DNA from: Actinomycetes bacterium
Lineage (GTDB): Bacteria > Actinomycetota > Acidimicrobiia > Acidimicrobiales > Palsa-688
Length of the DNA: 64,000 nucleotides
Assembly: GCA_021838445.1 (NCBI GenBank)
Contig: JAKCDU010000007.1
Span: 1-64,000 of the forward strand
Direction of reading: 5' to 3'
Positions 51,891-61,091 of the stretch are shown here, one piece after another; the stretch's first letter is position 1, and each line of letters opens with the position of its first letter. The position numbers and the translations under genes were made by a program. Below the pieces are notes generated by a model. That model was given only the letters and a program-made list of their open reading frames with translations, had not been told where the DNA came from and ran no database searches.

Positions 51891-52823
51891 GTGGATCGTT
51901 TCATCGATCGGATCGACGCTGCCCAGCGGCGGTGGAAGCTGACCTCTTTCGCGTGGGGGGTGCAGAAGAAGTACAGCGACGACCGAGGTGGCTACTTGGC
52001 CGCTCTGGTCACCTACTACGGCTTCCTATCCATTTTTCCGCTGCTGCTGGCCGCCTTCACCGTCATCGCCTACGTGCTGCACGGCGACCGCTCAGCCGCG
52101 GCATCACTCCAGGCCCATATCAGGAGCTACCCCGTGATCGACCAGATCGCTCCGGGCCTGAGCAAAGGCACCCTCAACGGATCGCCGGTGGCGCTCGTCG
52201 TAGGGGTGCTCGGGCTCATCTGGGGCTCGCAGGGCTTGGCCCAGGCCGCCCAGTTCACCATGCAAGAAGCATGGAACGTGCCCAACCGGGAGCGACCAGG
52301 ATTCGTCCCCCGTACCCTGAAAAGCTTCGGCTGGTATGCCGTATTCGGCTTCGGTGCGCTGATCGCCACGTTCATCACGTCGCTCGGCCGGGCGTTGAGC
52401 TGGGCGGGAGGGGACATCCTCTCGACGCTGGCGTCGATGCTGTTCGACGTGTTCATCTTCAGCGTCTCGTTCTGGATCCTGACCCCGTCGGGTATCGCTG
52501 TGAAGGACCTTCTACCTGGCGCTGCGGTAGCCGGCGTGATGTGGGCCGTGCTGACCGGGGTCGGCGTCAGCCTCACCGGGCACCTCGCCCACGCCAATCC
52601 GATGTACGGAAGCTTCGCCGCCGTCCTCGGGCTACTGGCCCTCATCTACCTGAACGCCCGCATCACCATCTACTGTGTCGAAGCCAACGTGGTCCGTCGC
52701 GACCACCTGTGGCCCCGGTCGCTCACCGACCGCAACCTGACTGCCGCCGATCGGCGTCAGCTGGACGACCTGGCCGCCAAGGAAGAGCGCGTCGAGCGCG
52801 AGCAGATCACCGTCGAGGTCTAG
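51891..52823 (+). CDS. YihY/virulence factor BrkB family membrane protein
   Basis: The 310-residue inner-membrane protein has about six helices. Landmarks are YYGFLSIFPLLLAAFTVIAYVL (split by family pattern), LVVGVLGLIWGSQGLAQAA, then VPNRERPGFVPRTLKSFGWY, LLPGAAVAGVMWAVLTG and GLLALIYLNARITIYCVEANVV. Despite the historical name it is not an RNase; function is unsettled. The GTG start at 51891 follows CCACT with no strong ribosome binding site. The C-terminal tail is charged and cytosolic. Confidence 0.9.
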   Translation: MDRFIDRIDAAQRRWKLTSFAWGVQKKYSDDRGGYLAALVTYYGFLSIFPLLLAAFTVIAYVLHGDRSAAASLQAHIRSYPVIDQIAPGLSKGTLNGSPVALVVGVLGLIWGSQGLAQAAQFTMQEAWNVPNRERPGFVPRTLKSFGWYAVFGFGALIATFITSLGRALSWAGGDILSTLASMLFDVFIFSVSFWILTPSGIAVKDLLPGAAVAGVMWAVLTGVGVSLTGHLAHANPMYGSFAAVLGLLALIYLNARITIYCVEANVVRRDHLWPRSLTDRNLTAADRRQLDDLAAKEERVEREQITVEV

Positions 52824-53071
52824 CCCTCAGACTCTCCCAACGGGCCCGCGAGCTCGTCCTCCATGCCCGCCGCCGCCGCCCAGGAACCGGGGTCGGCGGG
52901 ATCAGCCACGAACACCACCGGCGGGACGGGCCGCTCTCGGTCACGGGGACCCTCCCGTTCGCCCCCACCGCCGAGCTCGGCGCCATCGGCTGAGTCCGGA
53001 CCCACCACGAGCACCGTGCGGTGGCCACGCGACCAGGCTCGGCGGGCGACCACTGGATCTGTGGTGGGCAC
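52820..53071 (-). CDS. Small hypothetical protein
   Basis: The 83-residue ORF lies between convergent and divergent neighbours: its stop overlaps the YihY gene stop by 4 bp and its GTG start (53071) is 62 bp from the oligopeptidase. It reads RAWSRGHRTVLVVGPDSADG, then a charged Gly/Glu/Arg stretch, then PVVFVADPADPGSWAAAAG. The two beta-alpha-like segments look protein-like, but no family is recognised. A shadow ORF cannot be excluded. Confidence 0.5.
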   Translation of the reverse strand: MPTTDPVVARRAWSRGHRTVLVVGPDSADGAELGGGGEREGPRDRERPVPPVVFVADPADPGSWAAAAGMEDELAGPLGESEG

Positions 53072-53133
53072 GACGCCGACGCTAGCCGACCCCGTTCCCC
53101 ACGTCCGGCAGCACCTGGCAGGCTGTTCAGGTC

Positions 53134-55245
53134 ATGAGCCCGCCCCAGCCTCCCCGCGCCCGCCGACTACCGCATGCAGTCAACTCCCACGGGGTGACCC
53201 GCAACGACGACTGGCACTGGCTGCGAGACCGCGAAGATCCAGAGGTCATCGCCTACCTCGAGGCGGAGAACGTCTACACCGACGCCGTGATGGCCCCGAC
53301 GCTCGGCCTGCAGCAGGAACTGTTCGAGGGAATCAGAGCCAGGGTGCGCGAAACCGATGCGTCCGCTCCCGTCCGATCCGGGGGCTGGTGGTACTACACC
53401 CGGACCGAGGAGGGGCAGCAGTACCCCATCATGTGTCGGCGGCCCGATCCCGAACGCCGGCTGGAGGCAGCGGCGGTCGCCTCTGAGGCCCGCGACGGCC
53501 TCCCGCCCGACGAAGTGGTCATCCTCGACGAGAACGTGCTGGCCGGGGGCGACTACCTGGCCCTGGGTGTCTTCGACATCAGCCCCGACCACTCGGTCCT
53601 GGCCTACGCCACCGATCTCGACGGCTCGGAGGTCTACACCCTGCGCTTCCGTTCCCTCGACTCCCTCGAGGACCTACCCGACACGATCGAAGGCGTCTAC
53701 TACGGGTCGGCCTGGTCGGCTCGGGGCCAGGTGTTCTACTACGTGAAACCGGACGAGGCCATGCGCCCCTACCAGGTGTGGCGCCACCTGCTCGGCACCG
53801 AGGCGGACCACGACGTCCTCGTCTACCAGGAGGATGACGAACGATTCTTCGTCAGCGTGTACCTGTCACGATCTCGACGACGGATCGTCATCGACTCCGA
53901 CAGCAAGACCTCGTCGGAGGTCCGATGGCTCGACGCCGACGCGGTGGACGCCGGCGAATCGACGGTCCTCCTGGCCCGACAGCCGGGCGTCGAGCACCGG
54001 GCCGAGCACGACGGCGACGGCTGGCTGATCCTGACCAACCAGCCCGGTCCGGGCGGACGCCCCGCCACCAACTTCGAGCTTCACCGCCTCGACGACAGCG
54101 GCGACCAGCGGGTGATCCTGGCTCACCGCGACGACGTGAAACTCGAGCACGTGGACGCCTTCGCCTCCTTCGTCGCGGTCGGCGAGCGGTCCTGCACCGA
54201 CGGCCTGGAGCGGCTCCGGATACTCGGGCGCGACGGCTCTCAGGACATCGTGCCGCAGCCGGAGTCCGTCTACAGCCTGCTCGGCGGCGAGAACCCCGAG
54301 TGGGACCAGGACACCTACCGCTTCGGCTACACCTCTCTCGTCACGCCCCGCACCGCGGTCGACTACCGGGTCACGGACGAAAGTCGCCAGGTCGTGTGGT
54401 CTCAGTCGGTCCCCGGCTACGACCCGACCCGGTACGAGACCCAGCGCTTGTGGGCCACCGCGCCCGATGGGGCTCAGGTTCCGATCTCGGTGCTCGCCCG
54501 CCGGGACCTGCGACGCGACGGCACCGCCCCGGGCCTGCTGTACGGCTACGGGGCCTACGAGATGAGCGTGGACCCGACCTTCTCCGTAGCTGCTCTCAAC
54601 CTGGTGGAACGCGGCACCGTATATGCCATCGCCCACGTGCGCGGCGGCGGCGAGCTGGGCCGGCGCTGGTACGAGCAGGGTCGTATGGAGCACAAGGTCA
54701 ACACCTTCACCGACTTCGTGGCCGCGGCCGAGACGCTGATCGCCCAAGGCTGGGTTCACCGCGACCGCCTCGCCGCCCGCGGGGGCAGCGCCGGCGGCCT
54801 GCTCATGGGAGCGGTGGTGAACCTGCGCCCGGACCTGTGGCGGGCGGTGGTAGCTGAAGTCCCCTTCGTGGACGTGGTCACCACCATGTCGGATACCACC
54901 CTTCCCCTTACCGTCACCGAGTGGGAGGAGTGGGGCGACCCCCTCCACGACCCCGAAGCGTTGGCCCGGATGCTCGGCTACTCGCCCTATGACAATGTGG
55001 CCCCCCGGGCCACCTACCCGGCCATCTACGCCACGGCCGGTCTGAACGACCCGAGGGTGGGCTTCTGGGAGCCGGCCAAGTGGGTCGCCCGGTTGAGGTC
55101 AGTGGGCGCAGGTGGCCCGGACCGTCCGATCCTCCTGCGCACCGAATTGGGCGCCGGACACGGCGGCCCATCCGGCCGCTACGACATCTGGAGGGACGAG
55201 GCGCGGGTCCAGGCCTTTATTCTGTCCCAGACCGGCTCTTCGTGA
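53134..55245 (+). CDS. ptrB: Oligopeptidase B / prolyl oligopeptidase family
   Basis: The 703-residue S9A peptidase cuts short peptides in the cytosol. The N-terminal part ([18 protein letters not shown]) leads into a seven-bladed propeller. The C-terminal hydrolase holds the nucleophile Ser in [14 protein letters not shown], Asp in [15 protein letters not shown] and His in [28 protein letters not shown], with its Glu-Leu-Gly pattern, favours oligopeptidase B, which prefers Arg or Lys. The ATG at 53134 has no strong ribosome binding site. The 3' end overlaps the FtsH-like gene by 29 bp. Confidence 0.9.
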   Translation: MSPPQPPRARRLPHAVNSHGVTRNDDWHWLRDREDPEVIAYLEAENVYTDAVMAPTLGLQQELFEGIRARVRETDASAPVRSGGWWYYTRTEEGQQYPIMCRRPDPERRLEAAAVASEARDGLPPDEVVILDENVLAGGDYLALGVFDISPDHSVLAYATDLDGSEVYTLRFRSLDSLEDLPDTIEGVYYGSAWSARGQVFYYVKPDEAMRPYQVWRHLLGTEADHDVLVYQEDDERFFVSVYLSRSRRRIVIDSDSKTSSEVRWLDADAVDAGESTVLLARQPGVEHRAEHDGDGWLILTNQPGPGGRPATNFELHRLDDSGDQRVILAHRDDVKLEHVDAFASFVAVGERSCTDGLERLRILGRDGSQDIVPQPESVYSLLGGENPEWDQDTYRFGYTSLVTPRTAVDYRVTDESRQVVWSQSVPGYDPTRYETQRLWATAPDGAQVPISVLARRDLRRDGTAPGLLYGYGAYEMSVDPTFSVAALNLVERGTVYAIAHVRGGGELGRRWYEQGRMEHKVNTFTDFVAAAETLIAQGWVHRDRLAARGGSAGGLLMGAVVNLRPDLWRAVVAEVPFVDVVTTMSDTTLPLTVTEWEEWGDPLHDPEALARMLGYSPYDNVAPRATYPAIYATAGLNDPRVGFWEPAKWVARLRSVGAGGPDRPILLRTELGAGHGGPSGRYDIWRDEARVQAFILSQTGSS

Positions 55246-57031
55246 TCGCCCCCCGGCCGTCACGCAGGTCCACGACCGGGGTGGCGTGGCGCATCTCGGC
55301 CTGGGTGAGCACGTCGGTTATCTCGACCCCTATCAGCTCCTCCCGCTCGAGCAGGGCGTCGCGCAGGGCCGCCACGAGGTAGGAGTGATCTGACAGCAGG
55401 GTCCGCACCTCATCCCGGGCCCGGTCCAAGATGGCGTCCATCTGGGCCCGGCTGGACTCGTCTGACAGCACCTTGGCCACGATGTTGACCGCCGCTCCCC
55501 CACCGCGAGCCGCGTCGAGCGAGATCAGGGAGTGCCCCATCCCGAAACTGCCGATCATCTGGGCCGCCGCTTCGGTGGCGGCCTGAAGATCACCGCTCAC
55601 TCCGCTACTCGTGTCACCGAAGAACACCTCCTCGGCGGCCAAGCCCCCCATGGCGATCCGGATGAGACCCTCGATCTCCGAGCGGGTCCGGGTGTAGCGC
55701 TCCTCGGGCTCGGAATGGGCGAGCAGACCCAGGGCCACGCTGCGTTTGATGATCGACAGCACCTCGAGCTTGCGCTCCGGGGCCACGAGCCAGGCCGTCA
55801 CCGCGTGGCCGGCCTCGTGGGTGGCGATCGTGATCCGCTCCTGCTCGGCGTAGGCAGTGGGCTGGGCCAAGCCCAACTCGGTGGTCATCTTGGCCCGCTG
55901 GAGATCTTCCCAACTCAGCCGGTCGGACCCTCTCCGCAGGGCCCAGACGAGGGCCTCGTCGAGCAGGTGCTCGATCATCACCGGCGAGTAACCCATGGTG
56001 GTCGCCGCCAGCGTCTCGCGGCACTCATCGGTGTCGAGCTCGCTGCTGTGGGATTTGCGCTCCAGGTAATAGTCGATGATGTCCCGCCGGCCGGCCCTGC
56101 TAGGTAGGTCGACGGTGATGGTCCGGTCGAACCGGCCGGGACGCATGAGCGCCGGATCGAGGTCCCCGGCCCGGTTGGTGGCCCCGATGACCAGGATGTT
56201 GGGCGCCTGGCTCACCGGCTTCTTGACGACTCGTCCGGCCGGCAGCCAGCGGTTCAACAGATCGATGAAGGCGCCCTTCACTCTCGCCGAGGTACTCGGC
56301 TCGTCGAAGGACTGGAGCTGGATCAACAGCTCGTTGACCACCCCGGACAGGCCCTCGCCGTTGCCCGTGCCGAGCCCCGATCGGGCCCCTCCGATGGCGT
56401 CGAACTCCTCGATGAAGCCGATGGCCCCGCCCTCGCGCCGAGCGTATTTCCGAAGCGCCTTGAAGTACGACCGGATGCGTCGCCCGGTCATCCCGTAGAA
56501 GTGCGACTGGAACGCCGTCGATGACACGAAGAGGAACGGGACGTTGGCCTCGGCCGCCATAGCCTTGGCGATGAAGGTCTTGCCGGTCCCCGGCGGCCCC
56601 TCGAACAGGACCGCTCGCCGGGGGTTGCCGCCCATACGCTCGTTGAAGGTCCGGTAGGCCAGGAAGAGGTTGAGGGTCTTGACCACCTCCTCGACCACGA
56701 CATCCGCACCTTTGACATCCGACAGCCGTACCCCGGTCTCCTCCGGACGGTAGAGGACGTGGGGCGAACGGCCGGCGCCGATCACGGGCAGCAGGACGCT
56801 CACCAGCAGGACTGCGAGCAGCACGATGGCCGGGAGATAGGTACCCAGCCAGCTCGGCGCGCCCAGGTGGGGCCAGGCCACCACCCCGACGTCGTGGAGG
56901 ACCAGGACCATGAGCGCCAGCAGCAGCAGCAGCGACAGTCGCTTGAAGCGACGCTGGCGGTGGCCCTCCCGGGCGTCCGAAACATCGGCGGAGCGGAGCA
57001 CCTCCGCATTGGCCAGGGTCAACGTGTCCAT
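55217..57031 (-). CDS. FtsH-like membrane AAA metalloprotease
   Basis: The 604-residue protein has two membrane helices (about 31-50 and 66-85) around a short external loop, then an AAA domain and a zinc protease domain. Walker A is GPPGTGKT (145-152); Walker B reads GFIEEFDAIG (205-214), with Glu208 where FtsH normally has Asp. The arginine-finger region is MRPGRFDR, and the zinc site HEAGH is at 405-409. The pore loop is FQSHFYGM rather than the usual FV-G form. It is shorter and more diverged than housekeeping FtsH, so it may be an additional paralogue with a narrower substrate set. Confidence 0.87.
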   Translation of the reverse strand: MDTLTLANAEVLRSADVSDAREGHRQRRFKRLSLLLLLALMVLVLHDVGVVAWPHLGAPSWLGTYLPAIVLLAVLLVSVLLPVIGAGRSPHVLYRPEETGVRLSDVKGADVVVEEVVKTLNLFLAYRTFNERMGGNPRRAVLFEGPPGTGKTFIAKAMAAEANVPFLFVSSTAFQSHFYGMTGRRIRSYFKALRKYARREGGAIGFIEEFDAIGGARSGLGTGNGEGLSGVVNELLIQLQSFDEPSTSARVKGAFIDLLNRWLPAGRVVKKPVSQAPNILVIGATNRAGDLDPALMRPGRFDRTITVDLPSRAGRRDIIDYYLERKSHSSELDTDECRETLAATTMGYSPVMIEHLLDEALVWALRRGSDRLSWEDLQRAKMTTELGLAQPTAYAEQERITIATHEAGHAVTAWLVAPERKLEVLSIIKRSVALGLLAHSEPEERYTRTRSEIEGLIRIAMGGLAAEEVFFGDTSSGVSGDLQAATEAAAQMIGSFGMGHSLISLDAARGGGAAVNIVAKVLSDESSRAQMDAILDRARDEVRTLLSDHSYLVAALRDALLEREELIGVEITDVLTQAEMRHATPVVDLRDGRGAITKSRSGTE

Positions 57032-57184
57032 CGTGAGCCTTCCCCTCGCTTTCCGCCGCAGCGTTGACCAAACCTAGAGCCGGTCCTACCGCCGATGCCT
57101 CCTTCTCCATCCAATTTCCGGCTTTTCCGGTTGGTCGGGACCCGAACGGGAGGGAGCCCCTGCAGTAAACCCCTGCCGGAGCCC

Positions 57185-58033
57185 CTACAGGAAGAGTCTC
57201 AGGCCCTCGGAGGCGGCGATCACCTCGGGTCCCCGGCCTCCCATGGCGGCCCGCGCATCGGTCACGATCCGGTCGAGCTCCTCGTCATCGTGGGCGGGGT
57301 CGTGGTGGAACAGCGCCACCCGGCGGACGCCGGCCTGCGCAGCCACGCGCAGGGCATAGTCCACGGTGCAGTGACCCCAGTGGCTCTTCTCGGCGAACTC
57401 GGCCGACGTGTACTGAGCGTCGTGGATGAGCAGATCGGCCGACTCGGCGAGCTCGAGGACCGGTTCGGCCACGGTCTCGAGATCCAGCGGCGCCTGGTGG
57501 TCGCTTATGTAGGTCACAACCCGGCCGTGCCAGGTCACCCGGTATCCCACCGTCACCCCGGTGTGGGGGACCGGGCGAACCATCACGTCGGCCTCACCCA
57601 CCCGGAACTGGTCCTTGAGAACCTCGTGGAAGCTGTAGTCGCCGCGGAGGTCGCCGATCCGCACCGGGAAGTACGGCGGCCGCATGAAGTCGTCGATCTG
57701 CTGGCGGAGGGTGCCTGATTCGGGCTGAGGACCGTAGATGCGCAAGCGGGCGCCGGGCCGGTCCGCGGGCGGGAAGAAAGGCAAACCCTGGACGTGGTCC
57801 CAGTGGATGTGGGTCACCAGCGCCGTCGCCGAGAAGGACCCGTCCAGGGGTTGGGTGTCGCCGAAAGCCCGCAATCCGGTGCCGAGATCGAACACGAGCG
57901 GTTCCTCACCGGCGGCTGTGACCGCCACACAGGCGGTGTTGCCGCCGTAGCGCGCGTTCTCCCTCGACGGGCAGGGACAGGATCCCCGGACACCGTAGAA
58001 CGTCAGCTCCAACTGGTGACCACTCCCGTCCAC
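57185..58033 (-). CDS. MBL-fold metallohydrolase
   Basis: The 282-residue protein has the start LTFYGVRGSCPCPSRENARY, a widely seen MBL subgroup, and zinc ligands in THIHWDHVQG (His-x-His-x-Asp-His), later His in HTGVTVGYR, Asp in IHDAQYT and His in HWGHCTVDYAL. Its layout is close to class-II-type phosphodiesterase-like MBL proteins (PhnP/cyclic-nucleotide-like). A neighbouring cyclase is far away (39 kb), so any cAMP link is speculation. The ATG at 58033 fits; the stop is 153 bp from the FtsH-like start. Confidence 0.83.
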   Translation of the reverse strand: MDGSGHQLELTFYGVRGSCPCPSRENARYGGNTACVAVTAAGEEPLVFDLGTGLRAFGDTQPLDGSFSATALVTHIHWDHVQGLPFFPPADRPGARLRIYGPQPESGTLRQQIDDFMRPPYFPVRIGDLRGDYSFHEVLKDQFRVGEADVMVRPVPHTGVTVGYRVTWHGRVVTYISDHQAPLDLETVAEPVLELAESADLLIHDAQYTSAEFAEKSHWGHCTVDYALRVAAQAGVRRVALFHHDPAHDDEELDRIVTDARAAMGGRGPEVIAASEGLRLFL

Positions 58034-58103
58034 GCTTACGAGACGTTAGCTACGGCCGTACCCGAGACGTCGGCAGTGTGACCGAAACCACAGGTGGGGC
58101 CGC

Positions 58104-58616
58104 TCACTCCCAGATGTCGTCTCCGTAGGGCCGGCGTCGGGACGGCGCCGCCTCCTGCTTCCAGACCATCAGGCGGCGGCGGAAGTAGCAGACCTCCTCG
58201 CCGCGCTGGTTGAAGCCCTTGGTCTCGACGGTCACTACGCCCCGATCGGGCTTGGAGCGGGACTCCTGCTTCTCGATCACCCGCGTCTCGGCATAAATGG
58301 TGTCCCCGTGGAAGGTCGGGCGCTTGTGGGTGAGCTGCTCGACCTCCAGATTGGCGATACACGAGCCGCTGACGTCGGGAACACTCATGCCGAGCACCAC
58401 GCTGTAGACCAGGTTGCCGACCACAACGTTGCGGCCATGAACGGTTTCGTGCTCAGCGAACCAGGCATTGGTGTGCAGCGGGTGGTGGTTCATCGTGATC
58501 ATGCAGAACAGGTGATCGTCGTATTCGGTGATGGTCTTGCCGGGCCAGTGGCGGTAGATGTCGCCGGGCTCGAAGTCCTCGTAGTAGCGGCCGAAGGGGC
58601 GGTCATGTGTCGTCAT
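58104..58616 (-). CDS. MaoC family dehydratase, probable mesaconyl-CoA hydratase
   Basis: The 170-residue hot-dog-fold protein starts FGRYYEDFEPGDIYRHWPGKTITEYDD and has the hydratase motif in DHLFCMITMNHHPLHTNAWF (Asp and His positions), then VVVGNLVYSVVLGMSVPDVSG and PTFHGDTIYAETRV. This short form matches actinobacterial proteins linked to the ethylmalonyl-CoA pathway, where mesaconyl-CoA is hydrated to methylmalyl-CoA. The identification is strengthened by the methylsuccinyl-CoA dehydrogenase and malyl-CoA lyase genes within 4 kb. The ATG at 58616 starts MTTHDRPFGR. Confidence 0.85.
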   Translation of the reverse strand: MTTHDRPFGRYYEDFEPGDIYRHWPGKTITEYDDHLFCMITMNHHPLHTNAWFAEHETVHGRNVVVGNLVYSVVLGMSVPDVSGSCIANLEVEQLTHKRPTFHGDTIYAETRVIEKQESRSKPDRGVVTVETKGFNQRGEEVCYFRRRLMVWKQEAAPSRRRPYGDDIWE

Positions 58617-58729
58617 CGCCAGCCACGCTAGGCGCCGGTCCCCGCGGCGACGAAGTGCCGCCCTCACTACCGGTTCCAGCCACCTGGCCTGGCAACCGCA
58701 GCCCCGTCGAGCTTCTAACGTCGCGCCTC

Positions 58730-59416
58730 GTGATCGAACTGGAGCTGCGCAACGACGTCTACCGCCGCCCGCTGGCCACCGCCCTCGACCGGCTCGGCCT
58801 GCGCGAGGGGTGGATCTGCGCCGACGTGGGCGCCGGTGGCGGGGACGTGACCGTGGCTCTGGCCCGCATAGTCGGGCGGGACGGGAGGGTCTATGCGGTC
58901 GACTCCGACCCGGCACGTCGCGACGAGGTAGCCGAGGTCGCGGCAGCAGCAGCCCAGGCACAGGTGGTCGCCGTGACCCAGGCGGGGGAAGAGCTCACCC
59001 TTCCCGAGCCCCTCGACCTGGCCTTCTGCCGGTTCCTCCTACTGCACGTGCACGACCCAGCAGTGGTTCTCCGCCGGATGGGTCGGGCCGTCCGCAACGG
59101 GGGTTGGGTGGTCGCCCAGGAGCCGGTGACCTCGGCTGGGCGGGTGGATGGCCTGCCCTTGTCCATGCCTGACGCCCGTCACCCCGATGTGGGCGCGCTG
59201 CTACCGGCCCTCGTTCGAGACGCCGGGCTCGAGTTGATCGACGCATGGGCCGAAGCCCCGGCGTGGGCCGGTCCCTCTCCGGTTTCTGACTACCTGCAAG
59301 CCATGACCGACGTCGACCCTGGGGATGTCCCCATACTGCTGCCCCCCCTCGTGACGGTGGTAGCCCGTCGAACCTCGGGCTTCCACGCCACCGAGAGCAA
59401 CGCGGACTTCGATTAG
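58730..59416 (+). CDS. SAM-dependent class I methyltransferase
   Basis: The 228-residue protein has the Rossmann motif I ICADVGAGGGDVTVALAR (near 30), the acidic residue ending beta-2 (VYAVDSDPARR), motif IV DLAFCRFLLLHVHDP and a post-motif VLRRMGRAVRNGGWVVAQEP, the pattern of small-molecule methyltransferases. GTG at 58730 begins IELELRNDVYRRPL; a longer in-frame ORF from 58607 would overlap the divergent MaoC gene. The substrate is unknown. It precedes the methylsuccinyl-CoA dehydrogenase by 27 bp. Confidence 0.8.
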   Translation: MIELELRNDVYRRPLATALDRLGLREGWICADVGAGGGDVTVALARIVGRDGRVYAVDSDPARRDEVAEVAAAAAQAQVVAVTQAGEELTLPEPLDLAFCRFLLLHVHDPAVVLRRMGRAVRNGGWVVAQEPVTSAGRVDGLPLSMPDARHPDVGALLPALVRDAGLELIDAWAEAPAWAGPSPVSDYLQAMTDVDPGDVPILLPPLVTVVARRTSGFHATESNADFD

Positions 59417-59443
59417 GACCATCCGGCTGGATAGCCTCGGGGC

Positions 59444-61042
59444 ATGCCCACTGCCGAGCCAGACCTCGCCGCAGCCGCCGACGCCATCGCCGTGGCCCGC
59501 TCCGCCGTGGAGAGGGCCACCCACCACCTGGCCGCCCAGGGACGGGACGCGGCCGACGCCCACCAGGCCGTGCTCTACGATCTCGCCCACGGCGCCGCCG
59601 CCATCGAAACCGCCCGTGCCGCCCTCGACTACGGCTCCCACGGACCGACCGAGGCGGCCCTGGCCGTAGCCTTCGCCGCCGAGGCGGTATGGGACCTGGC
59701 CGGGCGGATACTGGGCCGGGAGCAGTCCTGGGGTCTGGAGCCCGACGCCCTCGATCCGGCCATGCCGGTGGTGCGCAGCTACCGCCACCCGGGCTTCCTG
59801 GCGACACTGGCCGACGTTCCGGGTTCGTCCCATCTCGACGGGGACTTCGATCTCGTCGCGTCCACGTTCCGTCGCTTCGCCGAGGAGCGGATAGCCCCCG
59901 TGGCCGAAGGCATACACCGGCACAACGAGGACATCCCCGAAGACATCATCCGTGGCCTCGGCGAACTGGGGGCTTTCGGCCTCTCCATCCCGGAGGAGTA
60001 CGGCGGCTTCGCCACCGGCGGGGAGCACGACTACATGGGCATGGTCATCGCGACAGAAGAACTGTCACGCGCTTCGCTGGGAGCCGGAGGGTCGCTCATC
60101 ACCCGGCCGGAGATCCTGGCCCGGGCCCTGCTCAAGGGGGGCACCGAAGAGCAGAAGCGGGCCTGGCTGCCCCGCCTGGCCACCGGCGAGGTAATGGCCG
60201 GGGTCGCCGTCACCGAGCCCGACTACGGGTCCGACGTGGCCGGAATCACCTTCGCCGCCAGCCCGGTGGTGGACGGCTGGTCCCTCTCCGGCTCCAAGAC
60301 CTGGTCGACCTTCGCGGCCCGGGCCGACGTGTTGATGGTCCTGGCCCGCACCGATCCCGACCGCAGCAGGACCCACCGGGGCCTCTCTCTGTTCGTGGTG
60401 CCGAAGGAACGAGCCACGGGGCACGGCTTCAGCTTGCGCCAGCCCGGTGGGGGACGTCTGGAAGGACGCGCCATCGACACCATCGGCTACCGGGGCATGC
60501 ACTCCTATGAGCTCTCCTTCGACGGGTGGGTCGTTGCTCACGACCACCTGGTCGGGGGTACCGACGGGATCGGCCGGGGCTTCTACCTGCAGATGGAGGG
60601 CTTCGAGAACGGCCGGCTGCAGACCGCGGCCCGGGCCGTCGGCGTCATGCAGGCGGCCTACGAGGCGGCCCGCTCATACGCCGAGAGCCGTATCGTGTTC
60701 AACCGTCCCATCGCCGAATACCAGCTGACCCGGGTGAAGCTGGGGCGCATGGCGGCCATGATCCAGGCGTCCCGCCAGTACATGTACGAGGTGGCCCGGC
60801 TCATGGCCAAGGGCGAGGGGGCTCTCGAGGCCTCCATGATCAAGGCCTATGTGTGCCGGGCCGCGGAGTGGGTATCGCGCGAGGCCATGCAGATCCACGG
60901 CGGTATGGGATACGCCGAGGAATACGCGGTCAGCCGCCTCTTCGTCGACGCCCGGGTCTTGTCCATATTCGAAGGAGCCGACGAGACCCTGGCGCTCAAG
61001 GTCGTGGGCCGCCGCCTGCTGGAGGCGGCGGCCACGAGCTAG
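59444..61042 (+). CDS. mcd: Acyl-CoA dehydrogenase with N-terminal extension, probable methylsuccinyl-CoA dehydrogenase
   Basis: The 532-residue protein has about 130 extra N-terminal residues (helical, Ala-rich: AARAALDYGSHGPTEAAL is typical) before a full acyl-CoA dehydrogenase domain. That extension and length match methylsuccinyl-CoA dehydrogenase of the ethylmalonyl-CoA pathway. The core shows GAFGLSIPEEYGGFATG, VTEPDYGSDVAGI, SGSKTWSTFAARAD, MEGFENGRLQTAARAVG and IHGGMGYAEEYAVSRLF. It oxidises (2S)-methylsuccinyl-CoA to mesaconyl-CoA. An ATG start follows CGGGGC. Its stop lies 5 bp before an 11-bp tandem repeat. Confidence 0.85.
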   Translation: MPTAEPDLAAAADAIAVARSAVERATHHLAAQGRDAADAHQAVLYDLAHGAAAIETARAALDYGSHGPTEAALAVAFAAEAVWDLAGRILGREQSWGLEPDALDPAMPVVRSYRHPGFLATLADVPGSSHLDGDFDLVASTFRRFAEERIAPVAEGIHRHNEDIPEDIIRGLGELGAFGLSIPEEYGGFATGGEHDYMGMVIATEELSRASLGAGGSLITRPEILARALLKGGTEEQKRAWLPRLATGEVMAGVAVTEPDYGSDVAGITFAASPVVDGWSLSGSKTWSTFAARADVLMVLARTDPDRSRTHRGLSLFVVPKERATGHGFSLRQPGGGRLEGRAIDTIGYRGMHSYELSFDGWVVAHDHLVGGTDGIGRGFYLQMEGFENGRLQTAARAVGVMQAAYEAARSYAESRIVFNRPIAEYQLTRVKLGRMAAMIQASRQYMYEVARLMAKGEGALEASMIKAYVCRAAEWVSREAMQIHGGMGYAEEYAVSRLFVDARVLSIFEGADETLALKVVGRRLLEAAATS

Positions 61043-61047
61043 GGGCG

Positions 61048-61091
61048 GCCCTCAGCTGGCCCTCAGCTGGCCCTCAGCTGGCCCTCAGCTA
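61048..61091. repeat. 11-bp tandem repeat between convergent genes
   Basis: Four copies of GCCCTCAGCTG run from 61048 to 61091, the last ending in A instead of G. The array fills the gap between the methylsuccinyl-CoA dehydrogenase stop (61042) and the convergent malyl-CoA lyase stop (TGA at 61087-61085, inside the fourth copy). Each unit contains CAGCTG, a 6-bp palindrome. It may act as a weak bidirectional end site or be neutral. Confidence 0.92.
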
